This document shows, piece by piece, positions 1 to 7,771 of a stretch of DNA of 58,932 nt; positions within the stretch are counted from its first letter, which is position 1; each line of letters begins with the position of its first letter. The stretch comes from Cuneatibacter sp. NSJ-177 (GTDB lineage: Bacteria; Bacillota; Clostridia; Lachnospirales; Lachnospiraceae). Made by a program: the position numbers and the translations under genes. The stretch covers positions 1 through 58,932 of the forward strand of contig NZ_JALIFO010000003.1 in assembly GCF_022867805.1 (NCBI RefSeq), read 5' to 3'. A model generated the notes under the pieces. The model made no database searches. It was not told the DNA's origin and worked only from the letters and a program-made list of their open reading frames with translations.

Positions 1-29
1 TGGCTTTAACTGTACCATGTAGGTAAAAT

Positions 30-95
30 ATTATCCGAGGAAATCTTCTTGAAAGCCTTTACGGATGGTGCTTTTTAAGAATTTCCTCGGATAAT
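30..95. repeat. 15-bp perfect inverted repeat at the left edge
   Basis: Positions 30-44 (ATTATCCGAGGAAAT) are the exact reverse complement of 81-95. Weaker pairing continues inward. The hairpin lies directly before the oriT and may be part of its processing or leader region, or of an element end. That role is inference; the repeat itself is seen. Confidence 0.6.
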
Positions 96-111
96 TGAAT
101 ATCTGGGATAA

Positions 112-147
112 TGCGCCCTATCCCAGAACTCGGATAGGGCGCACTTA
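112..147 (-). other. oriT: Putative origin of transfer (oriT), MOBQ/RSF1010-type nic site
   Basis: The minus strand from 147 to 136 reads TAAGTGCGCCCT, the core nic motif known from RSF1010/IncQ and related MOBQ plasmids, where cleavage falls between TAAGTGCG and CCCT (here between 140 and 139). The motif forms part of a perfect 12-bp inverted repeat (112-123 with 132-143, 8-nt loop), the usual hairpin-plus-nic layout. A MobA/MobL relaxase, the family that cuts this motif, starts 320 bp downstream. The motif and hairpin are seen; nicking by this relaxase is inferred. Confidence 0.8.
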
Positions 148-466
148 CTCACCACCTGCAAAGCAGGCGGTGGTATCCCTCCCGTTGGTCAGGCTCATGC
201 GCTCCTCACGAACTGTCTTCCAGACAGTTCTCCAGAGGGGGCAGGCAATGCCGCAAGCGGACATCGCCTGTGCAGTCAGCTCTATATTTTGATCTGTCAG
301 CAAAACGATGTGGCGGCATATTGCCGCCCCATCCCGCCGTCTGCCTGCGAAAACCTGCCACTGGCAGATTTATCTCAGTTATGTGTGTGCCGAATAACAC
401 GACACACCCATTTTCTCTTTAAAAAGAGAAACAGAAAAAATAAAAATGAAAGGACGATGAAAACGA
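148..466 (+). other. Leader between oriT and relaxase gene
   Basis: No convincing gene. It holds several hairpins: 210-218 with 222-230 (GAACTGTCT arms) and 312-318 with 322-328 (GGCGGCA arms), plus an imperfect one around 151-172. Such hairpins are common near oriT and may bind mobilization accessory proteins or shape the relaxase mRNA. An AAAGGACG ribosome site lies just before the relaxase start. Confidence 0.45.
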
Positions 467-2173
467 ATGGCTATTTATCACTTGGAAGCAAAGATTATCA
501 GCCGAGGTGCAGGACGATCTGCTGTTGCGGCTTCTGCATATCTGAGTTGCTCCAATATTCTGAACGATTACGATGGAGTGCGGCACGACTACACCCGAAA
601 GAAAGGACTTGTATGGAGAGAGGTATTTCTGCCTGAATATGCTCCTGCAGAGTGGCAAGACAGAGCCGCCCTGTGGAATGCCGTTGAAGAAAATGAAAAA
701 ACGAAAGACAGCCGCCTTGCCCGTGAGTTTGTTCCGGCACTTCCTGTTGAGCTAACCAAAGAACAATGGCAAGAGCTTCTCTCTGATTTCATCAACGAGC
801 ATTTTGTCACCGAGGGGATGTGCGCAGATGTGGCGATTCATGATCCAGACCCGCCCGGTCACAATCCCCATGCTCATATTATGCTGACTGTGCGCCCGTT
901 AGACGAAAACGGCAAATGGCAGTATAAGACTGAGAAAGAATATCTCTGCATCAAGGATGGCCAGGAACGGGGCTTTACTGCCGCCGAGTTCAAAGCGGCA
1001 CAGGCTGACGGATGGCAGAAACAATATCAGTATAAAATTGGCAAGAAAAAGGGTTATATGACACCCTCTGCCGCCGAAGCACAAGGCTATGAGCGTGTGA
1101 ATAAATATCCCAAAAGCACTAAGTTCGGTAGGCAGAATCCCATCACCGAGCGCTGGAACAGTGAGGAACAGCTTGTACAATGGCGCAAGGCGTGGGCAGA
1201 AGTAACAAATCGCTATTTGCAGCAGTACGGTCACGATGCCCGCATTGACCACCGAGGCCATGCGGAGCGAGGTCTGGACGAGCAGCCAACCATTCACGAG
1301 GGTGCAGTTGCTCGTGCGCTGGAGAAAAAAGGTATTATATCCGACAGGTGTGAAATCAACCGTCAAATCAAGGTTGACAACGCCCTGCTTCGTGAATTGA
1401 CGATAACGGTCAAAAAACTGATGCAGGCGGTCAAGAACACGCTGCCCGCTATCGCAGATGCAATGGAAAGGTTGCGGAGCAACATGATAATTTTCAAATA
1501 CCAACTTTTGCATATTAGCAGTGGCAAACACCGCATTAAGCAATCTCTGAATCTGTATCGTGAAGATATGAATGAATATATTGTCCTTGCAGATAAGATT
1601 AAGGCGAAGTCCAAGGAGCGAAAAATAGCACTGACGGAGAAAAAGAAAACGCCGATTATTCATGTCCTGAAGCATCGTGACTTTGCCAGACGGATTGCCG
1701 AGCTGACAGAGGATTTGGAAGAACTGCGTTCTGAAAAAGCTGTTCTGCTTCAGCAGATGCAATTTCCAGAGGATGCTACTGCCGACAGTTTCCGTAAGGA
1801 AATCCGCACATTGGAGACTGGTTTGAAAAAGTTGGAAACAAGCGAAGCAAGGTATACCGTAGAACTGGACGATGCCCTCAAACAGTATGCCGGGTTTCAA
1901 GAGCAGGCGGCAGAGTTTGACCCTGCGAAGCTGTATGAAGCAAGGCTGGCGATACGCTCCGGCCATGAACGAAATTCCATACAGCGTGTGCAGGAAGCCT
2001 ATGGCGATAAATATAATCTGCTGATGATGTTTGACAGCAGGCGGGAGGTAGGCGCATTGCTGAATGAAGAAGTAGAAGCCCGCTCTCTTCGTGAACGCCT
2101 GCGTCAGAAACAGCAGCGGCGACAAAAAACAGATCAACAAAGAAAGCCCAAACACCATGAGCAGGAACGGTAA
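467..2173 (+). CDS. MobA/MobL family relaxase (MOBQ)
   Basis: Conjugative relaxase expected to nick the oriT at 112-147 and pilot the single strand into a recipient. The N-terminus (MAIYHLEAK, then GRSAVAASAYLS) is the typical MobA/MobL start. The metal-binding histidine motif HNPHAHIML is near residue 130. The relaxase domain covers roughly residues 1-260; the rest is charged and helical with long coiled-coil stretches, ending in a basic Lys/Arg/Gln tail. At 568 residues it is a normal length for the chromosomal Firmicute members. No mating-pore genes are in view, so the element is probably mobilizable rather than self-transmissible. The small recombinase follows after 58 bp on the same strand. 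Confidence 0.9.
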   Translation: MAIYHLEAKIISRGAGRSAVAASAYLSCSNILNDYDGVRHDYTRKKGLVWREVFLPEYAPAEWQDRAALWNAVEENEKTKDSRLAREFVPALPVELTKEQWQELLSDFINEHFVTEGMCADVAIHDPDPPGHNPHAHIMLTVRPLDENGKWQYKTEKEYLCIKDGQERGFTAAEFKAAQADGWQKQYQYKIGKKKGYMTPSAAEAQGYERVNKYPKSTKFGRQNPITERWNSEEQLVQWRKAWAEVTNRYLQQYGHDARIDHRGHAERGLDEQPTIHEGAVARALEKKGIISDRCEINRQIKVDNALLRELTITVKKLMQAVKNTLPAIADAMERLRSNMIIFKYQLLHISSGKHRIKQSLNLYREDMNEYIVLADKIKAKSKERKIALTEKKKTPIIHVLKHRDFARRIAELTEDLEELRSEKAVLLQQMQFPEDATADSFRKEIRTLETGLKKLETSEARYTVELDDALKQYAGFQEQAAEFDPAKLYEARLAIRSGHERNSIQRVQEAYGDKYNLLMMFDSRREVGALLNEEVEARSLRERLRQKQQRRQKTDQQRKPKHHEQER

Positions 2174-2177
2174 ATAG

Positions 2178-2849
<672 letters not shown>

Positions 2850-2860
2850 CAGTAATAAAG

Positions 2861-2886
2861 CTGTCAAAAGGTGTACCTTTTGACAG
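2861..2886. repeat. Candidate inversion site L (26 bp, 12-2-12)
   Basis: A perfect palindrome with arms CTGTCAAAAGGT and ACCTTTTGACAG around a central GT dinucleotide. Serine invertase sites such as hix have the same 26-bp layout, with two 12-bp half sites around a 2-bp crossover core. It lies immediately downstream of the recombinase gene. The match to the site at 3008-3033 is best in inverted orientation (22 of 26). Confidence 0.6.
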
Positions 2887-2912
2887 TAGCCCTCCGACAG
2901 AATTCCTGCACT

Positions 2913-2937
2913 TCAGAGGCAAGAAAAACTCCTCTGA
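2913..2937. repeat. Short hairpin inside the putative invertible segment
   Basis: TCAGAGG at 2913-2919 pairs perfectly with CCTCTGA at 2931-2937 across an 11-nt loop. There is no T-run, so it is not a clear terminator. It could insulate the recombinase transcript or bind a protein. Confidence 0.35.
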
Positions 2938-2963
2938 TACACACTCAAAATCCTCAAATGCTC

Positions 2964-2992
2964 TTGAATTTCAGGCTGTTTTGTTGTATAAC
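2964..2992 (+). promoter_or_regulatory. Promoter inside the putative invertible segment
   Basis: TTGAAT (2964-2969), exactly 17 bp, then TATAAC (2987-2992) forms a good sigma-A-type promoter. It points toward the surface operon that begins at 3110. It lies inside the 121 bp between the two inverted sites, so inversion would turn it away from the operon. No equally good promoter was seen on the opposite strand of the segment. Confidence 0.6.
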
Positions 2993-3007
2993 TTGAAATG
3001 AGAAAGG

Positions 3008-3033
3008 CTGTCAAAAAGTACACCTTTTGATTA
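3008..3033. repeat. Candidate inversion site R (26 bp)
   Basis: This is an imperfect copy of the 2861-2886 site. Read on the minus strand it shares 22 of 26 bases, including 13 contiguous bases through the central GT. Read on the plus strand only 20 of 26 match and the central dinucleotide is AC. The polarity therefore predicts inversion of the DNA between, not deletion. Confidence 0.55.
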
Positions 3034-3109
3034 TAGTCCCAATGTAGAATATCGCTGTTAGACACTTTCTCACTGCGTACAATCAGAAGGGGGATAAAAC
3101 AATAGAACA

Positions 3110-4483
3110 ATGAAGAAAAATAAGTTTTTCCATAAAGGCATAAAAGCGCCGCCAGGCGATTTCAAGAATTTTCACATTGTTATGATGTTGTTTCTTGCGT
3201 TCTTCATATTCACTTTTGTTGGTGCGGGAAGCTTTATCATCGTATCGCTTGTGGGACTGCTCCTGTGTATCGTGGGGCTTTTACAGACCTCTGTAAAAGT
3301 GGATCTGTGGGTTCTTCTGCCGTTGATCTTCTATAATATAATCAGTTTTCTCTCCGGATACAGAGTTTTCGGAAACACACTGGAAGGATTGGCTTCTACC
3401 CAGTCGGTCTTTCCGATAGTCTATCTGCTGGCGGCATATCTTGATGGCAGGGAGCGGATGCTTCTGAAAAGACTGTGTGCAATATGGGTTGGCGTGATGG
3501 CCGCCATAGGGCTCGGTCAGTTTACACTGGCGGCATTTTCCGGAACCGCCTCAAGGCTTTCTGGCTTCATGGGAAATCCAAACGCCATGGGCATGATGCT
3601 GGTTCTTGGCTGGTTTGCGCTACAAAGCTGTCTTTTCGAACTGGAAGGAAAAAATCCCCTTCTAAAAAGACTTTTTCATGGGGTGGAATTTATTACACTG
3701 GCGGCGCTGGCGCTGACGCTGTCCATAGGAGCGTTTGGGGCGCTGGGCGTTGGGGTCATTGCAATGCATATTCATGGAAAAGAACGGGTTTCGGCTTTGA
3801 TTTGCAGAGGGTCGGAGATTATTTTTGCCGGAGGCTGCGGCATTCTCCTTTATGTAGCCGGAGATTACACGGATTGGCCATGGCTCTGCCTTATTATTTG
3901 CGGTTATATTTTGATTAGCGCATGGTACGGGGAGATGTTCAAAGGGTATTTGGCGAAGCGCAAATGGCTCAGAGGATTGATTTGTCTGGCAGGGGTCTGC
4001 GGGGCGGGCATACTGGTTTTTCTAAGGCCAAACGCCGCTGCGACTTTCTTAGAGCGCCTGGCCATGATAAAAAATGGTTTGGGATATATTTGTGAAAGTC
4101 CCTTTTTGGGCGTGGGTCCTTATCAGTGGCGCTGGCTGAACATGCTGGATACAGACCCATACTTTAATACCTGGCACATTCACAATGTTTTTGTCCATGT
4201 GGGAGTGGAATTGGGGCTGCCGGCTTTAGCGATGCTGATCGTCGCTATGGTCCGTCATCTTTGCAAGAAAGAAGATAAGGCACAGCGGGGTGCGTTTTTC
4301 GCCGTTCTTGCCCACAACCTGATGGACACCAGCTTCTTTTACATCGCAACTGTACCGTTTATGATTATGATCTCGGCACAGGATGAAGGGAAGACCCGCC
4401 TGCTTGGCGGAGCCGTTGTGAAGTGCATTTTCAGCGTGTTTTCCGTATTGTTTGCATGGAACACACTGCAATGTCTGCAATGA
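3110..4483 (+). CDS. O-antigen ligase-like (Wzy_C family) membrane protein
   Basis: A 457-residue polytopic membrane protein with about ten to twelve hydrophobic segments. The motif GFMGNPNAMGMML near residue 155 and the large loop containing SPFLGVGPYQWRW followed by HIHNVFVHVGVELG near residues 330-365 are typical of the O-antigen ligase/Wzy polymerase superfamily, which transfers or polymerises lipid-linked glycans outside the membrane. The acceptor in a Gram-positive host is unknown; glycosylation of the surface protein encoded downstream is a reasonable guess. It is the first gene after the proposed switch promoter. The purine-rich site (AGGGGG) is unusually far from this ATG, so the start is less certain than the family. 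Confidence 0.75.
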   Translation: MKKNKFFHKGIKAPPGDFKNFHIVMMLFLAFFIFTFVGAGSFIIVSLVGLLLCIVGLLQTSVKVDLWVLLPLIFYNIISFLSGYRVFGNTLEGLASTQSVFPIVYLLAAYLDGRERMLLKRLCAIWVGVMAAIGLGQFTLAAFSGTASRLSGFMGNPNAMGMMLVLGWFALQSCLFELEGKNPLLKRLFHGVEFITLAALALTLSIGAFGALGVGVIAMHIHGKERVSALICRGSEIIFAGGCGILLYVAGDYTDWPWLCLIICGYILISAWYGEMFKGYLAKRKWLRGLICLAGVCGAGILVFLRPNAAATFLERLAMIKNGLGYICESPFLGVGPYQWRWLNMLDTDPYFNTWHIHNVFVHVGVELGLPALAMLIVAMVRHLCKKEDKAQRGAFFAVLAHNLMDTSFFYIATVPFMIMISAQDEGKTRLLGGAVVKCIFSVFSVLFAWNTLQCLQ

Positions 4484-4499
4484 GGAGGTGAGCATATTC

Positions 4500-5192
4500 T
4501 TGAATACGCAAAAGAACCACACAAAAGGAAATTCTCCTCCCAACATCGCAGCCGTACTTCTCGTGCTTTTTTTTGTCTTATCCGCTGTCACTCTGACGGG
4601 AGGCTATCAGACGTGGAGAAGGCTTCCGCTCTATGTGGGCAAACAGTTGACCGAAACTGAAATGGAGGAAGTTATCGCAAGAAACAGCCCTCTTACTGCC
4701 TATGTGCACCTTTCTCCCAATGCGAGCTTCCCCAGAGAAACGGAAATCAAAAAGATCACCATTCACCACATGGCGGCGAATCTTACCTTGGAAGAATTGG
4801 GAGACTCTTTCGGTAAAAGGGATCGGAACGCTTCTTCCAATTATGGGATCGACAGCCACGGCAATGTGGCTCTCTATGTGGAGGAAGAAAATCGGTCATG
4901 GGCCAGTTCCAGCGCTGAAAATGACAATATGGCAGTGACCATTGAGGTTGCCAATGAAGCTATAGGGGGCGACTGGCGGGTCAGCGATGAAGCTTATGAA
5001 ACGCTCATTGAATTGTGTACAGATATATGCAGGCGCAATGGCATAGAGGAGTTGGTTTATACAGGCGACGCCGGCGGTAATTTGACCATTCACAGCATGT
5101 TCCGGAACGACACAGAGTGCCCCGGTCCCTGGCTGGAAAGCAGAATGTCCGAGATCGCCGATGCAGTCAACAAAAATTTAGATGATTTTTAG
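4500..5192 (+). CDS. Membrane-anchored N-acetylmuramoyl-L-alanine amidase (Amidase_2/PGRP fold)
   Basis: Peptidoglycan hydrolase expected to cut the bond between muramic acid and L-alanine in the cell wall. One N-terminal membrane segment (about residues 12-34 of the chosen protein) is followed by an outside domain with KITIHHMA (zinc histidine), SSNYGID, and a C-terminal TIHSMFRNDTECPGPW block that supplies the later zinc ligands. I choose the TTG at 4500 because GAGGAGGTG lies 9 bp before it; the upstream ATG at 4452 lies inside the preceding gene and lacks a site. The start is 16 bp after the ligase-like gene. It may open or remodel wall for attachment of the surface protein. Confidence 0.85.
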   Translation: MNTQKNHTKGNSPPNIAAVLLVLFFVLSAVTLTGGYQTWRRLPLYVGKQLTETEMEEVIARNSPLTAYVHLSPNASFPRETEIKKITIHHMAANLTLEELGDSFGKRDRNASSNYGIDSHGNVALYVEEENRSWASSSAENDNMAVTIEVANEAIGGDWRVSDEAYETLIELCTDICRRNGIEELVYTGDAGGNLTIHSMFRNDTECPGPWLESRMSEIADAVNKNLDDF

Positions 5193-5236
5193 AAGTGATT
5201 TTTCTATGAAAAAACATCAGAAAGGATAGAATATTT

Positions 5237-6898
5237 ATGGAAACAGCAAAAAAACATATTTCTTATTGCATCGTATTCCTGATGCTTTGCCTGGCGGGTA
5301 TGGTTTTGTTTGGGCACAACGTAATTGCAGAAGCCGCCGGTGCGAATGACACTTATGTGGGGTGGAAGGGGTGTGACCTGATCTTTCAGAAAGTATGGGA
5401 GGATGACGGTGATGAAAGCAAGCGTCCAAATGAAATTACCTTCACAGTTGACTTGGCAGATACATTAGACAGTAAGCATGATAAGCCTAATGTACCTATT
5501 ACGCTGAAAGCAAGTGAGAACTGGACTTATACCGTTCCATCACTTTATGGTAAAACCTCATACGGGTATTACGAGGGGACCTTGAAAGAGCTGAACGTTG
5601 ACGGTTATAAGCTTGATGGAGTAACAGTAACGGAGAGTGTCGAGGATAACAAGGTCATAGTAACGCTGAAGAACAAACTAGAACAGGTAAAGGCAACTGG
5701 CAGTTTGACTGTATCAAAAACGGTGGCAGGAAACGCGGGAGATAAAGATAAGGCGTTCCATTTCACGGTAACACTGAGCGATCAGACGATCAGTGGAACG
5801 TATGGAGATATGGAATTTACGGATGGTGCGGCGACCTTCGCATTGAAACATGGTGAGAGTAAGACCGCAGCAGGACTTCCGGCGGGGGTTACATATGAAG
5901 TAACGGAGACGGAAGCGGATCAGGACGGCTATGCGACAGCCAAAACAGGAGATACCGGAACGATTGAGAAAGATGTGATATCGACCGCGGCGTTTACCAA
6001 TACGAAAGATGAATTTGGCAGCCTGACTGTCTCCAAAACCGTAGCAGGCAACGCTGGCGATCAGCAGAAGGCCTTCAACTTCACCGTGCGCCTCAGCGAC
6101 ACGAGCATCAACGGCACCTTCGGGGATATGACCTTTACCGATGGTGTGGCAACCTTCACCCTGAAGCACGGCGAGAGCAAGACGGCGACTGGGCTTCCGG
6201 CTGGTATCACCTACACGGTGGCTGAGGATGATTATTCTGATGACGGCTATGTGACAACCAAGACTGGCGATATGGGAACGATTGCAAAAGATGGTACATC
6301 TACAGCAGTGTTTACAAACACCAAGGATGTAACGCCGATTGACCCGGATCCTGATGATTCCAGCCTCACAGTGAAAAAAGAGTGGATACTGGATGATGGG
6401 GGCAAGGCGACGGATTCTGTAACGGTTGTCCTGTTGAGAGATGGCAAAGAATATGAGAAAGTCGAACTAAGCGACCGAAATAACTGGACATTCACTTGGA
6501 CTGGACTCAGCGATGGGTATACTTGGACAGTGGACGAAGTGAATGTGCCGGACGGTTTCACAGCGAAAGTAGATCAGAACGGGATGATATTTACTATAAC
6601 AAACGATGATAAACCCACTGATCCGGGCGACCCCACCGATCCGGGCGACCCCACCGATCCGGATGACCGCACCGATCCGGATGACCGCACCGATCCGGGC
6701 GACCCCACCGATCCGGATGACCGCACCGATCCGGATGACCCCACCGATCCGGATAAGCCAACTGATGATGTTCCCAAGACAGGGGATGAAACAAATTTGA
6801 CTCTGTGGTTGGTGCTTTTAGGAATTTCCGGCATGGGTACAATTATTACATTGCTGGGGAGCAAACGTAAATATAAAGGCAAACACTGTAAGAGATAA
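5237..6898 (+). CDS. Cna-B-type cell-wall-anchored surface protein with VPKTG sorting signal
   Basis: A 553-residue secreted adhesin-like protein. A signal peptide (about residues 1-34, ending near AEAAGA) precedes an N-terminal Cna-B-like domain, two tandem near-duplicate domains beginning GSLTVSKTVAGNAGD (about residues 155-256 and 260-360), another Cna-B domain ending YTWTVDEVNVPDGFTA, a Pro/Asp/Thr repeat stalk (6611-6754), then the sorting signal VPKTGDE, a hydrophobic helix and a basic tail. Cna-B domains often hold internal isopeptide bonds and build pili or stalks. The class B sortase encoded next is the likely anchoring enzyme. Start ATG 5237 follows AAAGGA. Ligand unknown. Confidence 0.9.
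   Translation: METAKKHISYCIVFLMLCLAGMVLFGHNVIAEAAGANDTYVGWKGCDLIFQKVWEDDGDESKRPNEITFTVDLADTLDSKHDKPNVPITLKASENWTYTVPSLYGKTSYGYYEGTLKELNVDGYKLDGVTVTESVEDNKVIVTLKNKLEQVKATGSLTVSKTVAGNAGDKDKAFHFTVTLSDQTISGTYGDMEFTDGAATFALKHGESKTAAGLPAGVTYEVTETEADQDGYATAKTGDTGTIEKDVISTAAFTNTKDEFGSLTVSKTVAGNAGDQQKAFNFTVRLSDTSINGTFGDMTFTDGVATFTLKHGESKTATGLPAGITYTVAEDDYSDDGYVTTKTGDMGTIAKDGTSTAVFTNTKDVTPIDPDPDDSSLTVKKEWILDDGGKATDSVTVVLLRDGKEYEKVELSDRNNWTFTWTGLSDGYTWTVDEVNVPDGFTAKVDQNGMIFTITNDDKPTDPGDPTDPGDPTDPDDRTDPDDRTDPGDPTDPDDRTDPDDPTDPDKPTDDVPKTGDETNLTLWLVLLGISGMGTIITLLGSKRKYKGKHCKR
6611..6754 (+). repeat. Eight 18-bp tandem repeats coding the Asp-Pro-Thr stalk
   Basis: Eight in-frame hexapeptide units of the type (D/K)(P/R)TDP(G/D), 144 bp in all, just before the sorting signal. 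The array should be prone to slipped-strand changes in copy number, each step adding or removing six residues without a frameshift. It forms a rigid wall-spanning spacer in comparable proteins. Confidence 0.9.
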
Positions 6899-6906
6899 TG
6901 AAACTG

Positions 6907-6948
6907 GCGGCGAGACGGGGTATGAAAGACACCTGTCTCGCCGCTTTT
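6907..6948 (+). terminator. Hairpin terminator/attenuator between surface protein and sortase
   Basis: GCGGCGAGAC (6907-6916) pairs perfectly with 6935-6944 and is followed by TTTT. It sits in the 70-bp gap between the surface gene and the sortase, so it probably lets only part of the transcript reach the sortase, keeping enzyme below substrate. Confidence 0.7.
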
Positions 6949-6967
6949 CTTGTGAAAGGGAAGCGCC

Positions 6968-7759
6968 ATGAAAAGAAAAAACAAACTGCGTTCTATATTG
7001 CTCCTTGTGTTCAGTGTCTTGTTCTTCGTCTCCGCATATATGGTTTATGGGATCATATCGCAGGCTCACCGAGAGCAGGATAACTTTGAGCAACTGAAAG
7101 AAATCGTAAAACAGCCCTTTTTGGCTTTTGACCCATCACAGACGCAGGAGCCACCGGAAACCGACGATGCCTCCTCTCCTTATGCTGCGTTGAAAGAGAT
7201 AAACCAAGATTTTTGGGGCTGGATTTGTATAGAGGGAACGGAGCTGGACTATCCGGTTATGCACACGCCGAAGAACGGGGAATACTATCTACGGCGGGAC
7301 TTTGACGGAAAGGATTCCCAGAGCGGTGTTCCTTTCCTGTCGGCCTCCTGCTATGAGGGCTGTGGCAACTACCTCATATACGGGCACAACATGAAAAACG
7401 GCTCTATGTTTGCCACGCTTCTCTCCTATGCCGACCGGGCGTACTGGGAGGAACACCCCATCATTCGATTTGATACCCTTGCTGCCTCCGGAGAATACAA
7501 GGTACTGGCTGCCTTTTATTCAGAAACCTATCCGCAGGATGCCGAAGGCGTATTCCGCTACTATCAATATACGGATGTGAGCGATGCTTCCGTTTTTGAG
7601 GACTATGTGGATCAGGTACAGAAGGCCGCTCTGTACGACACGGGGGTCATTGCTGTATACGGAGATGAACTGCTGACCCTGTCTACTTGCAGCTACCACA
7701 CAAAAAACGGGCGGTTTGTTGTAGTTGCACGAAAAGAAGAATCACCGCAACTTGGGTGA
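6968..7759 (+). CDS. srtB: Class B sortase
   Basis: Membrane-anchored transpeptidase that cleaves a sorting signal and joins the protein to peptidoglycan. One N-terminal membrane segment (about residues 8-28) is followed by the sortase domain: DFWGWICIEGTELDYPV, YLIYGHNM (catalytic His) and LSTCSYHTKNGRFVVVAR (catalytic Cys and downstream Arg). The layout and the 263-residue length fit class B. The neighbouring VPKTG signal resembles the (S/P/N)PxTG signals used by clostridial SrtB enzymes. It is the last gene of the 3110-7759 surface operon. Its stop is only about 12 bp from the start of the truncated recombinase remnant. Confidence 0.92.
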   Translation: MKRKNKLRSILLLVFSVLFFVSAYMVYGIISQAHREQDNFEQLKEIVKQPFLAFDPSQTQEPPETDDASSPYAALKEINQDFWGWICIEGTELDYPVMHTPKNGEYYLRRDFDGKDSQSGVPFLSASCYEGCGNYLIYGHNMKNGSMFATLLSYADRAYWEEHPIIRFDTLAASGEYKVLAAFYSETYPQDAEGVFRYYQYTDVSDASVFEDYVDQVQKAALYDTGVIAVYGDELLTLSTCSYHTKNGRFVVVARKEESPQLG

Positions 7760-7771
7760 AAATACCCTTGA

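Noticed and set aside
2861-3033. Classical three-subsite resolvase res site
   Set aside because: Only two sites are seen, they lie downstream of the recombinase gene, and their best match is in inverted orientation, which favours inversion over resolution.
6574-6984. Antisense open frame with Ser/Gly/Pro repeats, and the array as a possible CRISPR
   Set aside because: It mirrors the in-frame Asp-Pro-Thr coding repeats of the surface protein. Units are contiguous with no unique spacers, so it is not a CRISPR array.
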